Below, piece by piece: positions 10,171 to 22,406 of a stretch of DNA of 64,000 bases. Source of the DNA: Moringa oleifera. Lineage: Eukaryota > Streptophyta > Magnoliopsida > Brassicales > Moringaceae. Below the pieces are notes generated by a model that had not been told where the DNA came from, made no database searches, and saw only the letters and a list, made by a program, of their open reading frames with translations. Position 1 is the first letter of the stretch. The number at the start of each line of letters is the position of its first letter. The DNA lies in the NCBI GenBank assembly GCA_021397835.1, contig JAJFZO010000325.1, forward strand, positions 1 to 64,000, written 5' to 3'. The translations under genes and the position numbers were made by a program.

Positions 10171-13100
10171 ATTATATGTTATACACTATTTTTCTTAGCA
10201 ATTCCTGCATTTGAAATTACTGTTGGTGGGAGTACATTGCTTTACAAACTTCCATGGTACTTTTATGGAAACTTGGATTTTATTGCATTTTGTGGGGATT
10301 TGATATAGAAACCAAATTTGTTTTAAAGTACACTTGATTTATTAGTTAGACCTGTTTCATATTTTGGCCTTGTGATACAAACTAGTCATTGTTATTATAG
10401 AAGAAAACATTAGATACTTTTTTCTTTTAATAATTGGGAGTTCACTAAAGAAATTGGATTCATCTTACACGGTAAAGCCAGAATGTGATGCCTTGGCCCT
10501 GCAAGACCCATTCCATTCTAAATACGAGACTAATATCCAATATGGAATCAAATGCTTAATGTGCGAGTTTATAATTTATCCTACATAGTTATCTTCACTC
10601 TTTAACCATTGGCACAATCCTATGGGTGCAACATAGTTATTTTATTTAAGAATACATAAAATCAAAACCCAAGAAAAATGATCTAGCTTGAATAAATAAA
10701 GTCCTTAAGAAAGAAGATGTTACTGGTGAACCACTAGAATATGAGATTGGATCCTATTTATGCCCTTGGAAATTAGCTTCTGTTTGAAAAACCTTTATGT
10801 TTTTAAGATAATAGTATAAAAAAGGGTTCATCATTGTATCTTAAAGAATTATTGCGAGTAAGGAAGTTTTGTTATTTCGAATGTTAGGAATCATTGAGAT
10901 TTGAAAACTTCTGCTACATACGATATATTGATTATTAATTACCTATTCCATTGACTGACCAAATTTATAGAATCCCATGTGAAATAAAAAGGATTTTAGC
11001 TCTTAATGGTATGATTGTATAATGAGAAATTAAATATTTTATTTTTATCTTTTCATTTATGGTGTAATATTAGATAGCTCTCTTTGTATGGTTTGTATTT
11101 ACATGTATAATTGTAATTGGTTAGTTTTGTTCTTAAGTAACCTCAAAATCTGAATGATAGCCAAAATAGTTTTGGTTGCCATTATAGTTGTATGTTTGAA
11201 CTATTAAGGAAGGAAATTATAGTTTTGTAACCAAATGATTGTATGCTGCACATGTTGTAGGCTTGTCTTCTTCTGTGTGTTTATCAAAACTAATGACTAG
11301 CTTGCTTGACTTTCCGTCTCCAAAATGCATTCCAACAAAAAATATTTGTATGATCAAAAGTTGCAATACAATACAACCTATTCAATGAACCTTGAAATTT
11401 TATATTTCAACTTCATCGATGCATAGGATCACATAAAGAAAAAATAACAAATTCTCTTATTAGTAGGAATCAATAAATTAATTTGTCCTTTTAATAAGTA
11501 ACCATCTAATTATGGATGAGAAGGGAAAAGAGAGAGAAGCCAAACAAACAAACAAAAAAGAGCAAAAATCGATCAAGTTAATCCATAAAACTTTTATAAA
11601 AAAAATCTGATTTCTTAATGTTCACTTGTCGCCCATTTGTGATAGTTTTAATGGTATGATGCTTTATAATAGGCGGAGTTTAGTGCCCTAACGCCCTAAC
11701 CACAATATGAGCATTGTTGGCCTAAGTATCTTTGATCTGTCATTCCTTCCATTCGGTCACTCTTTTGGTATTTGTCTTCTATTGCATTACCACTTGATTT
11801 TTATAAAAATCATTTTATTTTTAATTATTTTTTTATTTTTTATTTATTAAATATTAAAAAAAATTATAATGAAAACACTCCCTTTCCATTTTGAATAACA
11901 TGAGGAATTAGGGATTATTTACTTAAAATCATAACTTTTATGGCTGTTATCTCTTTACAATATTTTTAAATATCGAATCTAATTACTTTGTTTGATCAGT
12001 TGAATTATAAATGAGCTTTTTGATCCATTAACTTCATTTAAAACTAATATATATTTATTTATATTATCCAACTTATTTTGTTACAAAAATTTTAATTTTT
12101 TATCGAAATCATATTATTTTTTAATCTTATTATTCAACCATCATGCGTCAATATCTAACTTTTGAATATCTTTCTTGTTTAATTTAATAATTGATTCGAT
12201 TTTAAAAACGTTTGAATAATATTTGATAAAGTTCAACAAAATTAACATGGTTGTTTTAAGATTTAATAATATAAATAAAAATATTATAAAATTTGTTAGT
12301 TGTACCTTGAAAATGTCCCTTAATAATGGTATCAACACTAACTATATTAACTGTATCAAGAGTATCACATATATGTGATCCCACTAGGTTATGGCCTTCA
12401 AATGTCGATCCAAGCCATAATCAAGCTTTACTTTGCTCTCAAGCCATAAGCGTGAGCTAGACAATTGGGCCAAATTGGCTGTACGCCTTAGCCCATGAAA
12501 AAGAGCAAGTTAAGCTCACAAGTTAGGCCTTAGCAAAAGTGCAAGTGTGCCACATCAGCTAGGGAAATATGGTGCACGATTTTTCTATCTACTCGAGTTG
12601 TACCCAAAGCTTCCCTTACTATCATGCGCCATGTCTTCTCGTAGGGCATTTCTTCTGCTTGAAGAGGAAGCCAAACTTTTTTAGTACTACCAAATGGGTG
12701 ATCTTTGTAAAACCAATGACAGACGAGGGAAAATCAGGAATGAGGACCATTGCATCACGTTTCATCCATTTTAGATCATCACTCTCTCAGCTTTAGTAAG
12801 TTTTTTTTCACTTTTCTCTTTAATTCAATGTCAAATGATCTTCACTACGTTGTTGACTCAATTCATATGATGTTCTAAATATGTTTTGGAATTTGCGCTA
12901 GAGCGTGTTTGGTTGGAGAAATGAAGAAAGTTGAAGCGTAGAAATATTCAAATATAGTGCAACATCAAAGAAGAGTGCTAACATGTAAGTGACCATATAT
13001 TAAAATAATTTTCTTTAATTATCTTATTTAAGATATATGCTACTAATTATTCGTATTTTTATCGCTTAAGCCATAATAATTATTATCTTTCTTTTGATAC

Positions 13101-13717
13101 TTGTAGAAAATGTAAGAATGGCAAGAGAAAACAAGTTGGAGGTGGGGCATTGAGTTGCTATAGAACAAAGCGAAGATGCAAGTCATGATAACAAATAAAA
13201 ATGGAGGAAGTACAGGAAGAAATCGGTGAAAAACAGTCGTAATTTAAGGTAAACAAAATTGATTAATTTATTTAATTATTGCAAATGACTTTTATATATT
13301 TTTGAGTTCAGTTTTTGTTTAAGACATACAGTTATTAATCAAAGCATAATTAAGGAATCAATAGTCTGAAATTAACAAGTGTATGATGTGTTACAAGGAG
13401 TGGATGTGATGATAATGGACCCCATAAGTGGTAAATGCATGTTTGGTTGGTTAGGCTAATCCAAGTTGCCTGGCTACGGGGTGTCTATATCTTTGGTGCT
13501 TTCATTATTAGAATATCTCTACTTCTGCTTACGTAAAAGGCCTGTAGGAGCTAATAATAATACACTCATTAGATACTTATCATCTTTTTTGGCTCTCGTG
13601 ACAATAAGGCAACATTCAAGTACTTTACAAGAATCCATGTAAGAAAAGTCTTCTTCAAATGCTAGATTTGAATCATACAGTGGTTTTGTCTCTATAAGAT
13701 ATTAGCCTTTTTCTCTC

Positions 13718-13733
13718 TCTCTCTCTCTCTCCA
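13718..13733 (+). repeat. CT microsatellite
   Basis: A run of alternating CT of about eight repeats; copy 2 at about 59,425 has only about half as many, as expected of slippage. Confidence 0.8.
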
Positions 13734-14658
13734 AGGCATATCAACAAACACTTTCTTAATGACAAAGTTTAGTGTTCTTGCAGTTTCTTATAGATCAACC
13801 TATGAAGCTTTCTTAATGTGGAGTATGGTAGTTTTCTCATCACTACAAGTAATTCACAAAACTCAACCATTTCTTTCAGATTTTCTAGTTTCATATTTAC
13901 TCACCGAGAACATGAACAACACAAGAATAGATATCTTATCCTATTATTTTTTATTTTAATATATTTTTTCAACAAGCAAACAATTTTTTTCATAAAAATC
14001 TTTAACATTCGATTCTATGGATCATGCTCTCATATGCCATTAATTACATTTAAATCTTAATTATATCACATTTATTTTTTTGAAAGCCAACTAACAGATG
14101 AATTAATTGTGAATTTGAACTGGTATAATAATTAAGCAACACTGTACATTTTGGATCATGGGGATTTGGAGGTCAATTTTCATAGATTATTCAAATTTTG
14201 AATTCTATTTTTTTTAAATGTAGTGGCTATTCATGTGTTAAATTTGCGAATTTGAATATTGGATCCAGTGAATTAGTTTTTAGTTAAGAGATGGCTTAGT
14301 TTAGAAGGAAAGTCCTTTTGTCCTTCATTCCTTGCATATTATGATCCAAAACACTCAGTTAAAATGACATTTAGAAATATGCAATGTGATTTATCGGCTT
14401 GGTTTATCAGCATTCTTCTCGACTGCAAAAATTGCAATTTTTTACACTGAAAGGGTAAGCAGGATATTCTTGGTTATGTTGAATGTCTCATTACTAATTC
14501 CAATTTCAATATGTTAATTAAAATTCATATGCCAAATAATTTGTGATATTATACATTATTCTCTTTCATCATAATTGCATTCCCTTAGATCATAAAGTTA
14601 AGATTTTTATTACAATAATTTTTTCCTTAGGGAAGATATCCAGGCTAAAAATTAATGT

Positions 14659-14859
14659 ATGGTTGTTATTTCTGAACAATTTGGTGATCAAAGCTCAAAG
14701 ATGAGGAGGATACCTATGAACAATGTATTCTCTTGGCGGTCCTATAACAAAGAAAGTGCATGTGCAAAAGATGATAATATGATTGCAATGGAATGGCTAA
14801 TGGAACCGAAAAATATCATTATAGATGAATTAGATTATTTATGGTATTTGATAGAGTGA
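14659..14859 (+). pseudogene. Unrecognised candidate exon, copy 1
   Basis: An open stretch of 66 codons with biased, non-repetitive composition: KMRRIPMNNVFSWRSYNKES, then an acidic AKDDNMIAMEWLMEPKN part and DELDYLWYLIE before a stop. The same reading exists at 60,318-60,521, where the ATG has become GTG and an in-frame TGA interrupts it after KNIT. It stands upstream of two more exon-like pieces (14,996-15,081 and 15,191). I cannot name the family; no transposase or enzyme motif is evident. It is probably a decayed gene common to both copies. Confidence 0.35.
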
Positions 14860-14995
14860 GTAATCTTGACTAATCAATCTTACCTTATACATATATTTTT
14901 GCAAAAGAAACTGATAAAAATTGTTGAGATCTTTTTGGATTGATACGTTTTTGCGTGTTTTTATTTTTTTTCTTGCTTGCTCAATGTAATGATAG

Positions 14996-15081
14996 GTTTT
15001 GATGGAGCTTTTCTAAGGAATGGACAATATCCTCTTCTAGGTGTTATGCTTTCCATATTTTTGTCAATGGTAAATTATCAG
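14996..15081 (+). pseudogene. Unrecognised candidate exon with hydrophobic segment, copy 1
   Basis: Bordered by GATAG before and GTAAACC after, it reads FDGAFLRNGQYPLLGVMLSI then FLSMVNYQ, a plausible membrane helix. A third piece starting TTTCAG then GGTTYGGTIM-like at 15,191 may follow. Copy 2 (60,651-60,736) keeps both borders and the frame (FDGAFLMNGQYPPLGVMLSI). Family unknown. Confidence 0.35.
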
Positions 15082-15625
15082 GTAAACCAATTAGTCTTGC
15101 AAACTTTTTTATAACTGGATTATTACTTTTGGATGAAATTTTTAGTGTACCTTTACTTAAACTAATCTTGATTCATAAATCTTATTTCAGGAACTACATA
15201 TGGAGGTACTATAATGTTTACAATTCTTTCTTTAAAAAGTTGTTTATTCTTTCTATTAGTAACTGTTTGAACAAAGATTATGATGTTTTCTCTCTTTGAC
15301 ATCCATAATTTCTAGAGAATTTTACATTGAGTGAAAGTAAAGTAACATTAATTTGCAGTATATTCTAGTTGCAACTTCAAAAATGTCTACATAAATATAT
15401 ATTTTTTCATGGACATCTTCCTTTTTATTTATTTATTTATTCATGAATAGATATCTAATCACGAGTAATATTACCAACTCATAAGCCCTTTGTTCAACAC
15501 ATAAGTTGTGCACTTCTTGTCCAATAGGATATTTTAATAATGTTTCGGAGTATCTTAGAATGAGACCCCCATTATACTTCATTGTAAATAACAATTTAGG
15601 CATGATTTTACATTAGACCATCAAG

Positions 15626-15628
<3 letters not shown>

Positions 15629-15663
<35 letters not shown>
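15629..15663 (+). repeat. AT microsatellite, copy 1
   Basis: An uninterrupted alternating AT run of about 17 repeats, matching 61,285-61,319 in copy 2. Confidence 0.9.
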
Positions 15664-15668
<5 letters not shown>

Positions 15669-16229
15669 TGAATAATAACGCTCTTATTTGTACACATGTC
15701 ATGATATTATTTATGCATTGTTCATTTAGAAGGCATTTCAAATTTGGAATATGAGAATGTAACTTAACTGAAAAGTTATTTTTAATTTGATTTTTTTTAT
15801 ATTTAATAGATTCATAATGTATTGAGTGCTAATAGAGGTGTTTAACAAGTGATGAATGTCTCATATTTGAACTTTTAAGGGTAAGTATTATTTATTGATT
15901 CTTGTAAATTATTACTTATATTTCATACATAATTTTTATATGTACTTTTTATATTTCAGGTTATACATTGTGAATTAATCATCATTTTTTGATGATTTTA
16001 ACAAATGTTATTTTGTGAAGTTAATGTATTAGCTCTTAACTCTTTAAATTTAGAAGCATTAGCAGAATTATTACTTTGAATTGTATTTTCATTAGCAATT
16101 TGATATATTTTGTTATGTAAGAAGGTTCATTGCAAATTAAATTTTTGTTATATATGAGTATATTCATTTTACTGATATGGTGATATTGTAAGTTACAAAT
16201 TTTTAATTTTTAATTTTTATTTATAATTT

Positions 16230-16815
16230 TAAAAATAAATAGTGGTACTTTATTGATTGCACTTAAATGATTCTTTTAGTGGCTCTAGTTCAATGGTCAG
16301 TAAACAATAATTTGTAACTATTTTAGTTATAATTGTTTAATGATCGTTATATAACCATTTGTAATCCTTTTAGTGGCAATGTTTAATTGCTTTAATAAAT
16401 TTATAATTTGATTTGTAACAATAATTATATTGACATTTAATAATAAAAAATATCATTAGTAACAAATCGCAATTATGATTGTCTCAAACAACACAAAACT
16501 GAATTTATTTTCAGTGTAATTATTAATTGCTTTAACAAGTATCGTTAAATATGTTTATTTTTAGCGGTAACTTTTAATTGTTATAAATTAAATAAAGATC
16601 AACTTGCCTTTAGCAAAAATTGTTAATTGTCATTAAATATAAAAATTTTTAGCGATAATTGTTTTGTATCTTTATCAGTAATCGTGACAATTATAGCTAT
16701 AGGGTTTTCTTGACTCTTATTATGCTGGCTTTTGAACAATGAGTGGTAAAAACCTTAGTGACAATTATAATTGTTATTAAAATCCAAAACAATTTTTGCT
16801 AAAACCTCCTTTTTT
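16230..16815. mobile_element. Transposon-like subterminal repeat region, copy 1
   Basis: Many short, partly palindromic motifs of the form TTTTAGTGGCAATG, TTTAGCGGTAACTTTTAATTG, AGCGATAATTG and CCTTAGTGACAATTATAATT occur on both strands. Such motif clusters are typical of the subterminal regions of plant CACTA-type or other DNA transposons. I could not find a convincing matching terminal CACTA end or target-site duplication, so the element type and limits are unproven. The same region is at 61,855-62,350 in copy 2, shortened by about 120 bp at its start. Confidence 0.4.
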
Positions 16816-17028
16816 TTATTGCAAAACTTACCTTATCATATTGTAAGCTAATTACAAATTCAACTCTTATCTAACTAATAAAAACTAAAAGGTAGTCAAA
16901 GTAATCCTAATTTAAATAAATACAAGTAACTAATCAATTCTTATTTTTACGTGTTTGATGTGTCTTTAATAATAAATGCTTATTTGTATCACATACTTAT
17001 TTTGTCTAATTAAAAATGATTTTACAGG

Positions 17029-17105
17029 CTATGGATGAAATTTTAAGAAAAATTCATATTTTGGACTTCTATGAGAGGAAGTGTACAAAGCCAGCTATTG
17101 GTTGA
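17029..17105 (+). other. Unrecognised exon-like island
   Basis: After TTTACAG, the open stretch reads AMDEILRKIHILDFYERKCT then KPAIG before a stop. Copy 2 (62,555-62,632) keeps the frame with AMDEILGKIHILDFYERKRT. Short and of unknown family; it could be a terminal exon or a chance open frame. Confidence 0.25.
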
Positions 17106-17405
17106 AACACATTTCCCCTTGCATTATCTTCCTAAACTCTTCCTAGAAAATGGGTGCAGTTATGATATTGAGAACTTTTTTTAATTAATTTTTTACACAC
17201 AGAGATAGGAAAAGATTTGTTAACAAATAATGAGAAATATAAGCTTGTCAAAACTGAATTCTCAAACTGAAATTTTTAAGTGATGAATTGTAGCACTTGA
17301 TGTGTTGGATATATTGTTATGTAGCTAATAAGGGACGTATATTGTTACACGGTGACAATATGACAAACTAGATTTGTCCAAGTTTTTAATGAAAAAAAAA
17401 ATAAT

Positions 17406-18440
17406 GGTTTACTCAATTGTTTATATAGGTACATATATATAATTTATTATCCATGAAATGTTTTTTAAAATAAAAATGTGAAGTAGTTTTAGTTTTTTGA
17501 AAACATAAAAAGATAATTTTTGCATCATCACATAAAAAATATATTAATTTATAAAAACAATAAGAACTAAAAAGAAAACTTAGGAATAGTATATTTTTCA
17601 AATAAAATATGCTTGTCAATTTTAAAAATAACAATTATTTTTTAAAAAATTATTGAATATCCTTATGTTATATTTACTATCTTTAAATCAAGGGTTTTTC
17701 TTCAATTTTCAAAAATTATCAACGAAATTCATACATATTTTGTTCAAATTGTAGAGAAAATGGAGTAAAAGGAAGAAGTAATGAGAGGTGGAGTTCATAT
17801 AGATTTTGCTTTCTTTTATCCCATCTTTCTCTAATCAAGGATTATCCATTTTCTTTCGTATGCTTTGACTTCTCATACTACCAAACAAAATAAAAATGTA
17901 TTTTGTTATTCAATTGTTTCTTACTCTTTATACTTATTATGAAACAAAATATTACAAACAAATGTCTTAAAGGTAGAAAAGTAACTATGATTATTGTAAC
18001 CTTTTTTTGTCAACATATACAAATTAGATTCTTGCTTGAAGGTGAACGGAGTTTTTTTTTTTTCATATTGAAGAAGGATTTACCATCTTACAGTTGGTTA
18101 ATAATGAAATGATGAAACCAAAAAATGGTGGGAGCACAATACTTGCAGGTGGTGTATATGATGGCTTGCTAAGCATATTTTTTGATCAGTAGCCCTGAAT
18201 AAAGCAATCATCTATAAAGAAGAACTTTGAATAACATGATTACCAAGCCCTTCTATTTTTAATTAATTAATTATGTTTTTGATTAATATCAAGTGAATTT
18301 ACAATATGTTCTATTTATAGGGAAAGAAGATGTCATCAACCATCCATATCGTTACTTTATAGTCATATTAGAACATTATTGAATAAGTCTACCTATGAAT
18401 TTTGTTTCTTTTTATTTTTTTAATAGATATCTTTTTAAGA
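17406..18440. other. AT-rich spacer leading to the next AAA exon copy
   Basis: No coding island seen. The part at 17,405-17,560 has a diverged relative at about 18,950-19,160 (open minus-strand frames here are AT-rich chance reads). It corresponds to 62,940-63,975 in copy 2. Confidence 0.5.
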
Positions 18441-18441
18441 G

Positions 18442-18474
18442 GAAGATCTCTTTAGAACATTCAATAAACAAGTT
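18442..18474 (+). pseudogene. AAA-ATPase upstream exon (EDLFRTF), truncated third copy
   Basis: After AAGAG the reading EDLFRTFNKQV equals the first part of the exon at 1,947 and 49,277, then diverges into AT-rich sequence. The following 300 bases resemble the intron at 49,516-49,770 (TTTAATTCATTA, AATAAATTAAAAGGAAAA landmarks). It marks the point where one copy of the large unit ends and another, now decayed, would begin. Confidence 0.7.
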
Positions 18475-19160
18475 AAAAATAATTTTATACTTCTTATATT
18501 AATTATAATATACAAAATGTTTCATATTTTTATTATATTATATTATTTATATTATAGTTTAATTCATTATATAACTTCATCAATCAAAATAAACAAGAGA
18601 TTCATCAATTAAATGCAACAAAAAAAAAAAAGAAAACACCTAACATGAAAAAATAAACATAAAAAAATTTATAAATAACATGCAAAATAAATATGATATC
18701 CTTTTAATAAATTAAAAGGAAAAATTTATAAAAAGTAATATTAATTTATATTTATGTCTGTCAAATTAGTTATAGGAGTTTACAAATTTACATTTAAATA
18801 ATGATGAATTTAATGTAATCTTTGCATTTTTTTGAAATTTTTTTAAAAAATATAATTTAAAATTAAAGAGACATAAAATATAAATTGTGCCATGAGTTAA
18901 ACATTAGTAATCTAATATTTGATTGAGTCATAGAGAAAAGGGGGAAAAAAACTAGTTTATTCACTTTTACATACATATATTAAATTTATAATCCATCAAA
19001 AGTTTTTCTAAAATAAGAAAGTTAAATAGTTTCAATTTTTTGAAAAAAATAAAAAGATAACTTTTTATCTTATCACAATAAAAAAAATAGCTCATTTCTT
19101 TTGAACTTTTTTTATCGAGTAAATTTGAATAGATGATCTTTCATCATCACGTAAAAAATA
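18475..19160. other. Decayed start of another large-repeat unit
   Basis: Intron-like AT-rich sequence matching 49,516-49,800 for about 300 bases. Around 18,950-19,160 it contains a diverged duplicate of 17,405-17,560 (TTTATTCACTTTTACATACA and TTTTTTGAAAAAAATAAAAA landmarks). No genes. Confidence 0.5.
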
Positions 19161-19196
19161 TATTAATTAAAAATATGAGAACAAAAAACAAATTTA

Positions 19197-20620
19197 GGTA
19201 TATTTCTTTCTTAAATTAAAAATGTTTCATAACTTTAAAAATAAAAATTATTTTTTGAAAGTTATTGAATAATTAGTTTTAATATATATATATATGTATT
19301 ATTTAAAAAATAATTTTAAAATAAAAATAATTTAATGAATGATTCTCAAAGTGAAGACCTAATGATTCAGCTTAAATAAAGGCTTAATAGCCAACCCGAT
19401 TAGATGCTATTGACAGTCACATCAACCATCTTTTATACAAATACTATCTTTTCAATGTCAAAACCTAAATATTATTTGCAAATGATATTGGATGAGACAA
19501 AGAAAGAAGAGAAACAAGAAGTGAAAGGGATAGTTGGGATTCAAAACTTTTAGCTAACCAATAGGTATATTATCTTTTTTAAATTAAAAGTGTTTCATAA
19601 TTTTGAAAATAAAAATTATTTTTTAAAAGTTATTGAATAATTTTAGTTTTAATATATATACGTATATGTATTATTTAAAAAATAATTTTAAAATAAAAAT
19701 AATTTAATGAATGATTCCCAAAATGGAGGCTTAACGATTCAACTCAAATAAAGGCTTAATAACCAACCTAATTAGACACTATGATAATCACATCAACTAT
19801 CTTTTATGCAAATTTTTTTTTTTTAATATCAAAACCTAAACATTGTTAAAACTTTCATTATTTGCAAATGATGTTGGATGGGACATAGAAAGAAGAGAAA
19901 CGACATTGAAGGGGATACTTGAGATTCAAAACTTTTAGCTAACCATCATCTTTTCAAATTCCCTAAAATGAGCTTCCTTTTGATCAAAAGATAACCAAGC
20001 TTCTTACTCAAATTTTTAAATTAAAGCATTAACGGTAATATGATCATTGAGAAAGAGAGAAATTTGAGCAAAGAAATATGACTCGTGTTACAAAGGTTAT
20101 CTATCCCAAACCTATGCATTTATAGATTGGAAAATGCACATGCCACGTTCACAATTTATCTTTGAATTTGAAGTTCTCTAAGGTGGTGATTGTTCCAACT
20201 AATTCTTATGTTGTTCTTTTATATTATTGTAAATGCAATACTTTGTTTTGAAGTTTTGTTTTTTATAGAAGAGACACGATCTTTCAAGTTGATTAGTTAT
20301 GGAACAGTATCGTTTTGAAGTATCTTTCACATAAAAGATGTTTGATAATTATAAAAATAAAAATTATTTTTTAAAAATTTATATATTATTTAAAAATAAT
20401 TTTAGTTGAATGATGCTTAAAGTGAAGCCTAATGATCCAATGAACCAACTCAAATAAAGGTCGACTAGTAACCAATTTAAATACTATGACAGCCACATCA
20501 ATCATTTTTCATGTGAATACTTCTTATTTTCAATGTAGAAACCAATACATTGTTGAAACTTTCATGATTTGTAAATGATACTAGACAAGACAGAGAAATA
20601 GAGAAACGACCATCAAGGTC
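19197..20620 (+). repeat. Tandem repeat of about 370 bp (two clear copies, one diverged)
   Basis: Unit 1 at 19,197-19,563 and unit 2 at 19,563-19,945 share landmarks from GGTATAT through AATGATTC, GGCTTAATA, CACATCAA and GGATTCAAAACTTTTAGC. A third, more diverged unit lies at about 20,330-20,620. Non-coding. Confidence 0.8.
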
Positions 20621-20829
20621 GACTATTAGGTGAAGCCCTATTTTAATATTAATCTTTAAAAATAATTTTTTATATAGATAAATATTTTTTATAAATTTAG
20701 TTTTGTAAACTTATTTTAAATTTATAATAAAAAACAAAAATTTTATTTTTTTAAATTTTCATTTAACTCCAATAATATTTTAATTTTTATCATTTAAATT
20801 TTAAAATTTTTCACTAAAAACATTATCAT

Positions 20830-21385
20830 TTACTTATGCTATCTTTTAGTGATGGTCAAATTTCGTCACTATATATATATAAATAATGACAGATTTTTTG
20901 ATCTGTCAATAAATATAGGGTCATTACTGAGACACAGAAAATTTGTTAGTATATATCATACATATAATGATTGTTCTTATCGTCCGTCACTAAAAGTTTT
21001 GATATATACTAACAGATTACAACTTATGTCATTAATTCTTGATATTTACTATCAGACTCTTAATATTTGTAAGTAAAAAGTTCACTTTTAGTGTTGGATA
21101 GTTATGCATGTTACTATATATCTTACATATAGTAATGGTTTTATTCTATCCATTAGTAAATTTCTAATATCTACTCACGAACATTTTTATCTGTCATTAA
21201 ATATTTGAAATATTACACCTCTACTAACAAATATTTTTGTACATCAGTGTAGTTATAGTGATAATTATCTGTATGTGTCACTAAATATCCAATATAGACT
21301 AATAATTTTTCTAGAATTATCATTAAATGCTTAACATACATTGATAGATTTTTGATATTTATGTTCATCACTAAATGGTTACTTA
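20830..21385. mobile_element. Transposon-like subterminal motif cluster, left
   Basis: Repeated inverted motifs built around TAGTGATGG / GTCCGTCACTAAAAG, with variants such as CTGTCATTAAAT and TGTCACTAAAT, at intervals of about 40-60 bases on both strands. A related but shorter cluster lies at 25,485-25,700 (TAGTGACGGATGAAAAAAAC). The two flank the PRIN2-like fragment region. This suggests the ends of a DNA transposon; terminal repeats and target-site duplications were not identified. Confidence 0.45.
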
Positions 21386-22100
21386 CATTTAAAAATTTTC
21401 AAGCTTAAATTTATTATGCAAAATTTCAATTTGAATAATTTTTTTTAAAATAACGAAAGATATGGTCTAATCGAATCAATTGAAATGTAATATGCACATT
21501 TAATTCAATCAATAATTTAAAACATAAAATTTTAATAATTTTAATAAATTAGAATTATTAGCATATATTTTTAGATATTTTAAAGTTTTTCATAAAGAAA
21601 AAATCATTTGTTTCATTATATTGGAATATGTCATATTTATCTTTTATTGAACAAATATGATTTATTTGAAGTTATATTATTAAATAAATTTGTATCTTTC
21701 AATGTGATATTGAGAGAAATGTGACAATAATAATATACTAGGCATATGTATCTTTCAATTAATTATTAAAACCATTTTAAAGTCTATTATGATATTTATG
21801 TTGATCCTCTTTTTTTAAAAAATCATAAATTATTTGTTAATAATGTAAAGTAAAAATTATATAAGTAAGTTAAAATTTTATTTTTTATATGAAAATCATT
21901 TTTTAAAAATGATTCATAAAAAAATTAAAATAAAATAATTTTATTTAAAAAAATTAAAATTAAAAATTAAAATAAAATAATTTTATTTAAAAAAATTAAA
22001 ATTAAAAATTAAAATAAAATAATTTTATTTACTCTTAATTATAAATATAAGGTGAGTTTAAAATTTTTAATTTAAATGACAAATTAATTTATTTGAAAAG
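21386..22100. repeat. AT-rich stretch with a 42-bp tandem repeat
   Basis: At 21,921-22,030 a 42-bp unit (AAAATTAAAATAAAATAATT then TTATTTAA-rich) is repeated about 2.6 times. The rest is featureless AT-rich sequence. Confidence 0.8.
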
Positions 22101-22109
22101 TGTTTGCTT

Positions 22110-22406
22110 CTTTCTCTAAATCCCTTACCAAATCTCTTTCTTTCACTTGCTGCCCCTCTCCCGTGCACTACCTAAATTTCGGATTTCATCTCTCAGATCT
22201 CTTTTCCTCTCTCTCACAACTGCCCTCCCGCTTATGCTAGGTTTTCCTCTTTTCTCTGTGCTTCATATGTGTTACTCTGTTTGGCCTCCTTTGGTTTCTG
22301 CAGTGAAGTTTTTCAATAAAGAAAACCGAAGCTATAGGTTCTCAGTTTGGGATTTTCTCTAAAACCCTAAAAAAAGCGGAAAGACAAGGATAAGGGAGAG
22401 GAAGAC
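22110..22406 (+). promoter_or_regulatory. CT-rich 5' UTR-like leader of the PRIN2-like fragment
   Basis: Base composition shifts sharply from AT-rich to pyrimidine-rich (CTCTTTCTCTAAATC, CTCTCTCACAACTGCCCTCC), as is common in plant 5' UTRs, and ends with GGAGAGGAAGACATGG around the start codon. No certain TATA box was found. It indicates that the captured or duplicated fragment includes the leader of the source gene. Confidence 0.45.

Larger units (their letters stand above)
4858..14658. other. Long non-coding spacer of copy 1, first part
   Basis: Introns and intergenic sequence with no exon I can assign. Landmarks: a poly-A run at 5,097-5,118; a segment at 6,137-7,858 missing from copy 2; the 133-bp doublet at 9,911. 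Short open frames exist (for example 5,951 minus, 6,161 and 6,361 plus, 9,474 minus) but have no family resemblance and are not maintained between copies where both exist. Open but unrecognised runs include IDLEPRLVNSFSMKPTLIRR (near 9,240). Confidence 0.6.
171..18461. repeat. Large segmental duplication, copy 1
   Basis: This stretch runs collinear with 47,571-64,000: AAA C-terminal units, AAA upstream exon, ACC exon, RbBP5-like piece, Walker A exon and long spacer appear in the same order and orientation. By eye, the spacer differs from copy 2 at roughly one base in every 15-30, with many small indels. Larger differences are an extra segment at 6,137-7,858, a doubled 133-bp unit at 9,911-10,170, a fuller N-terminal RbBP5 part at 2,740-3,380, and absence of about 345 bp that copy 2 has at 49,516-49,860. 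The window start and end prevent defining the true outer limits. Confidence 0.9.

Noticed and set aside
12569..12796. 75-codon plus-strand frame with KPMTDEGKSGMRTIASRF
   Set aside because: In copy 2 (about 58,300-58,520) the frame is broken by indels and no family is recognisable.
13839..13850. CACTACAAG as a CACTA transposon end
   Set aside because: No matching inverted end with a 3-bp target duplication was found downstream; kept only as a hint in the findings.
17413..17634. Minus-strand frame conserved in both copies (also 62,950-63,165)
   Set aside because: AT-rich chance frame rich in F, L, Y and K; conservation only reflects the recent common origin of the copies.
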